Shown in pieces: positions 62,707-64,000 of a stretch of DNA of 64,000 bases. A model generated the notes under the pieces. It did no database searches, had not been told where the DNA came from, and was given only the letters and a program-made list of their open reading frames with translations. Source of the DNA: an uncultured Bacteroides sp. Its GTDB lineage: Bacteria; Bacteroidota; Bacteroidia; Bacteroidales; Bacteroidaceae. Both the position numbers and the translations under genes were made by a program. The stretch's first letter is position 1. Each line of letters begins with the position of its first letter. Location of the stretch: positions 8,455 through 72,454 of the forward strand of contig CAQOGY010000014.1 in assembly GCA_948847595.1 (NCBI GenBank). The letters run 5' to 3'.

Positions 62707-62774
62707 TGCTTTACATCGTTATAACATATTCGTCGTTTCTTGTTTGTTATAAAGATATAGCTACCTTTGATCCG

Positions 62775-62782
62775 CAAAACTA
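62775..62782 (-). promoter_or_regulatory. Promoter -7 box of the rhuM-HU-dinD operon
   Basis: TAGTTTTG on the minus strand matches TAnnTTTG. The start near 62768 leaves a leader of about 62 nt that holds the 8-bp inverted pair at 62719/62745. No -33 TTTG and no LexA-like box was recognised. Confidence 0.45.
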
Positions 62783-62924
62783 ATCATTAGTTTCCGGACT
62801 TGGACAGAACTCGGGTTATATAGTGATTGCCTGCTTGCTGTCAAGCGTTCATACATAAGTTATCCTGCCTTTATCTTTGGTTTATGATGCCTGCATTGTT
62901 GGATGAAGGTGCTTGCATCATTAG

Positions 62925-63010
62925 TTGTTCACGGCCGTGGTAAATGTTGCTCACGGCCGTGAAGAGCGTTGATTACGGCCGTGGTAAGAGCTGATCACGG
63001 TCGTGAACAA
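62925..63010. repeat. Tandem array of four 22-bp units with ACGGCCGTG palindromic cores
   Basis: ACGGCCGTG or a one-base variant begins at 62931, 62953, 62975 and 62997, exactly 22 bp apart. Each core (CACGGCCGTG) is a palindrome, and the outer flanks GTTGTTCACGG and CCGTGAACAAC make the whole array an inverted repeat. The units between cores differ. The period equals that of the other two arrays in the window, though the sequence does not. GC content is well above the surroundings. Confidence 0.75.
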
Positions 63011-63244
63011 CTAGCTATATCAGTAGCAAAGATAAACTATAATAGGGAGATAAACAAAGTATCCCTGCTTCTTTTGGGTATTCGTGCAGCTTGTTCTTTG
63101 TGCAGAGGCAATAAGAAGGGGAAATCATTCTTGTATCTCGTGCGATGAAGGAACATAGTCCGTTGGCTGTAGACGATTTTGTTCATCTCCCTTCTATTTA
63201 CTCATTTTACTTCCTTAATGGTATTCTTATTAGGAAAATATGCC

Positions 63245-63252
63245 TATATTTG
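63245..63252 (+). promoter_or_regulatory. Promoter -7 box directly before the rod-shaped RNA candidate
   Basis: TATATTTG is a full match to TAnnTTTG. A start 4-8 nt downstream would fall at the base of the long hairpin beginning at 63255. No -33 TTTG at 19-21 bp was seen. Confidence 0.5.
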
Positions 63253-63254
63253 TG

Positions 63255-63503
63255 GCGTATCTTCTGAATGAAGATATGTTTTATTGATTTGGAGATAACG
63301 TTTTTATTATCTGTGATGAGAAATCTGGCACATTTAGCACTAGCAGGTAATAGGCGGTCAGTCTCCACGTCCACATTGTATATATATTTGTTATATATCT
63401 CAATGGGCGTGGAGCTATTGCTTATTATTCTAGTGCGGGCTTGCCAGAGCCTCTCATGAGATAGTATAGTAATAGTTTCTGCGCCTTCTTTTTGGAGATA
63501 CGC
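63255..63503 (+). ncRNA. Candidate structured RNA: about 250-nt rod, 6S-RNA-like
   Basis: Nested complementary segments pair the two halves over the full length: 63255-63264 with 63494-63503 (10 bp), 63305-63312 with 63459-63466, 63316-63321 with 63452-63457, 63324-63330 with 63442-63448, 63337-63343 with 63430-63436, 63347-63353 with 63415-63421, 63363-63369 with 63408-63414, and 63375-63378 with 63401-63404, capped by an AU-rich loop. A large bubble (about 40 nt on one side, 30 on the other) lies between the first and second stems. A long hairpin with an internal bubble is the plan of 6S RNA. There is no U-run terminator at the 3' end. Identity with 6S is inference. Confidence 0.5.
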
Positions 63504-63533
63504 AAATACACAAACAAATAAAAAATAGTAGTG

Positions 63534-64000
63534 ATGAATGATTCTACTTGTCCCCGTCCCTGCCTGATGAAGCTTGATTTACAAAGCTCCACCAATAAAC
63601 TTGCCTTTTTGAAAGACAACTGGCCCAGCTTTGGACAGATTGAGAGTATCGACCGATTATCGGAAACAGAATTACGATGTACCCTTTGCCTGCTGGATGT
63701 GGTGCTGGCTGCTTTGGCTAAAGATGAATGCTTCTGTCCGAATCGGGAAATCATTCGTTTGGTATTGACACGTACCTATGTGCAGAATAGGTGTGAGCTA
63801 TGCGAGACAGAAGAAATACGTTCGAAGTTGGTGAAGGGCTTTTGTACAAGGGAGAAGAAGAACGGATTGAGCAGGAAGAACAATATCCGGAGAAGAGGGA
63901 TTTCTGTTTTTTATGGTGCCATATTACGTATGCTATCTCTATTCTCCTCCTTCAGGAAGCTACCCTTTATACACAAGTATATATTATTTTTTTTATCTTT
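63534..64000 (+). CDS. Unknown cysteine-rich protein, cut by window end
   Basis: The frame is open from ATG at 63534 to the last base (155 codons, no stop). I do not recognise it. The visible part begins MNDSTCPRPC and continues with LAFLKDNWPSFGQIESIDRL, LRCTLCLLDVVLAALAKDEC and TYVQNRCELCETEEIRSKL. It contains Cys6, Cys10, a CTLC pair, a CFC and a CELC pair, which could bind zinc. The final stretch is basic (TREKKNGLSRKNNIRRRG) and then hydrophobic, which hints at a membrane segment. It begins 30 nt after the RNA candidate, so the RNA might instead be its leader. Confidence 0.5.
   Translation, partial: MNDSTCPRPCLMKLDLQSSTNKLAFLKDNWPSFGQIESIDRLSETELRCTLCLLDVVLAALAKDECFCPNREIIRLVLTRTYVQNRCELCETEEIRSKLVKGFCTREKKNGLSRKNNIRRRGISVFYGAILRMLSLFSSFRKLPFIHKYILFFLS

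Larger units (their letters stand above)
62707..63533. other. Gene-free stretch with 22-bp array and RNA candidate
   Basis: It contains the rhuM promoter region, the 22-bp array (62925-63010), about 230 bp with nothing recognised, and then the rod-shaped RNA candidate (63255-63503) with its promoter box. A 63-codon frame at 63268-63459 lies wholly within the RNA candidate and is not regarded as a gene. Confidence 0.6.

Noticed and set aside
63268..63459. 63-codon open frame on the plus strand
   Set aside because: It lies wholly inside the rod-shaped RNA candidate, has no homology I recognise, and its sequence is explained by the pairing.

Overview
The window looks like the chromosome of a gut Bacteroides species. 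It carries three SusC/SusD-type polysaccharide utilisation loci (PULs), each under a different kind of regulator, plus Ser-type sulfatases, lipobox proteins with Bacteroidetes-style signal peptides, a Mfa-like fimbrial cluster and promoters of the TAnnTTTG type. I cannot assign the species from sequence alone. No ribosomal RNA, tRNA, IS element, integrase or CRISPR array was seen.

Region by region. (1) 1-12,052 is a mannan/N-glycan-type PUL on the minus strand: GH92 mannosidase, TIG/NHL lipoprotein, SusC, SusD and a DUF1735 lipoprotein cut by the window edge. Divergent from it is an 880-codon one-piece regulator (LamG-like and kelch sensor, one membrane helix, SARP/OmpR-like DNA-binding domain). 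Two near-identical 26-bp sites lie upstream of the two enzyme transcripts. (2) 12,072-13,300 holds an AAA ATPase with a large composite palindrome over its promoter. (3) 13,300-14,362 is a gene-free stretch with 22-bp-period repeats. (4) 14,363-17,702 is a three-gene fimbrial operon ending in a strong hairpin. (5) 17,933-25,171 holds a fumarate reductase operon (frdC-frdA-frdB) and a sulfatase, bracketed by two paralogous AraC regulators that share an exactly spaced four-cysteine motif. (6) 25,326-32,926 is a sulfated-glycan cluster: three sulfatases and a GH20 hexosaminidase. It is split by a second, inverted copy of the 22-bp-period element. (7) 33,092-41,801 is an ECF-sigma/anti-sigma PUL with an STN-domain SusC, SusD, GH18 and a DUF1735-LamG lipoprotein. 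(8) 42,025-57,580 holds a GH18, a hybrid two-component regulator and the SusC-SusD-lipoprotein-GH97-GH30 PUL it probably controls. (9) 57,894-59,536 holds two related lipoproteins behind a long leader. (10) 60,193-62,706 is a rhuM-HU-dinD operon. (11) 62,707-64,000 holds a third 22-bp array, a rod-shaped RNA candidate of about 250 nt resembling 6S RNA, and a gene cut by the window end.

Together the genes describe a glycan forager. Outer-membrane SusC/D pumps import mannosidic, GlcNAc-containing and probably galactosidic glycans, periplasmic sulfatases and hexosaminidase trim sulfated host sugars, and fumarate reductase closes the anaerobic respiratory chain. The observations I consider most worth checking are the four-Cys AraC pair, the paired 22-bp-period composite elements, the rod-shaped RNA, and the one-piece membrane SARP-like regulator with its candidate operator.
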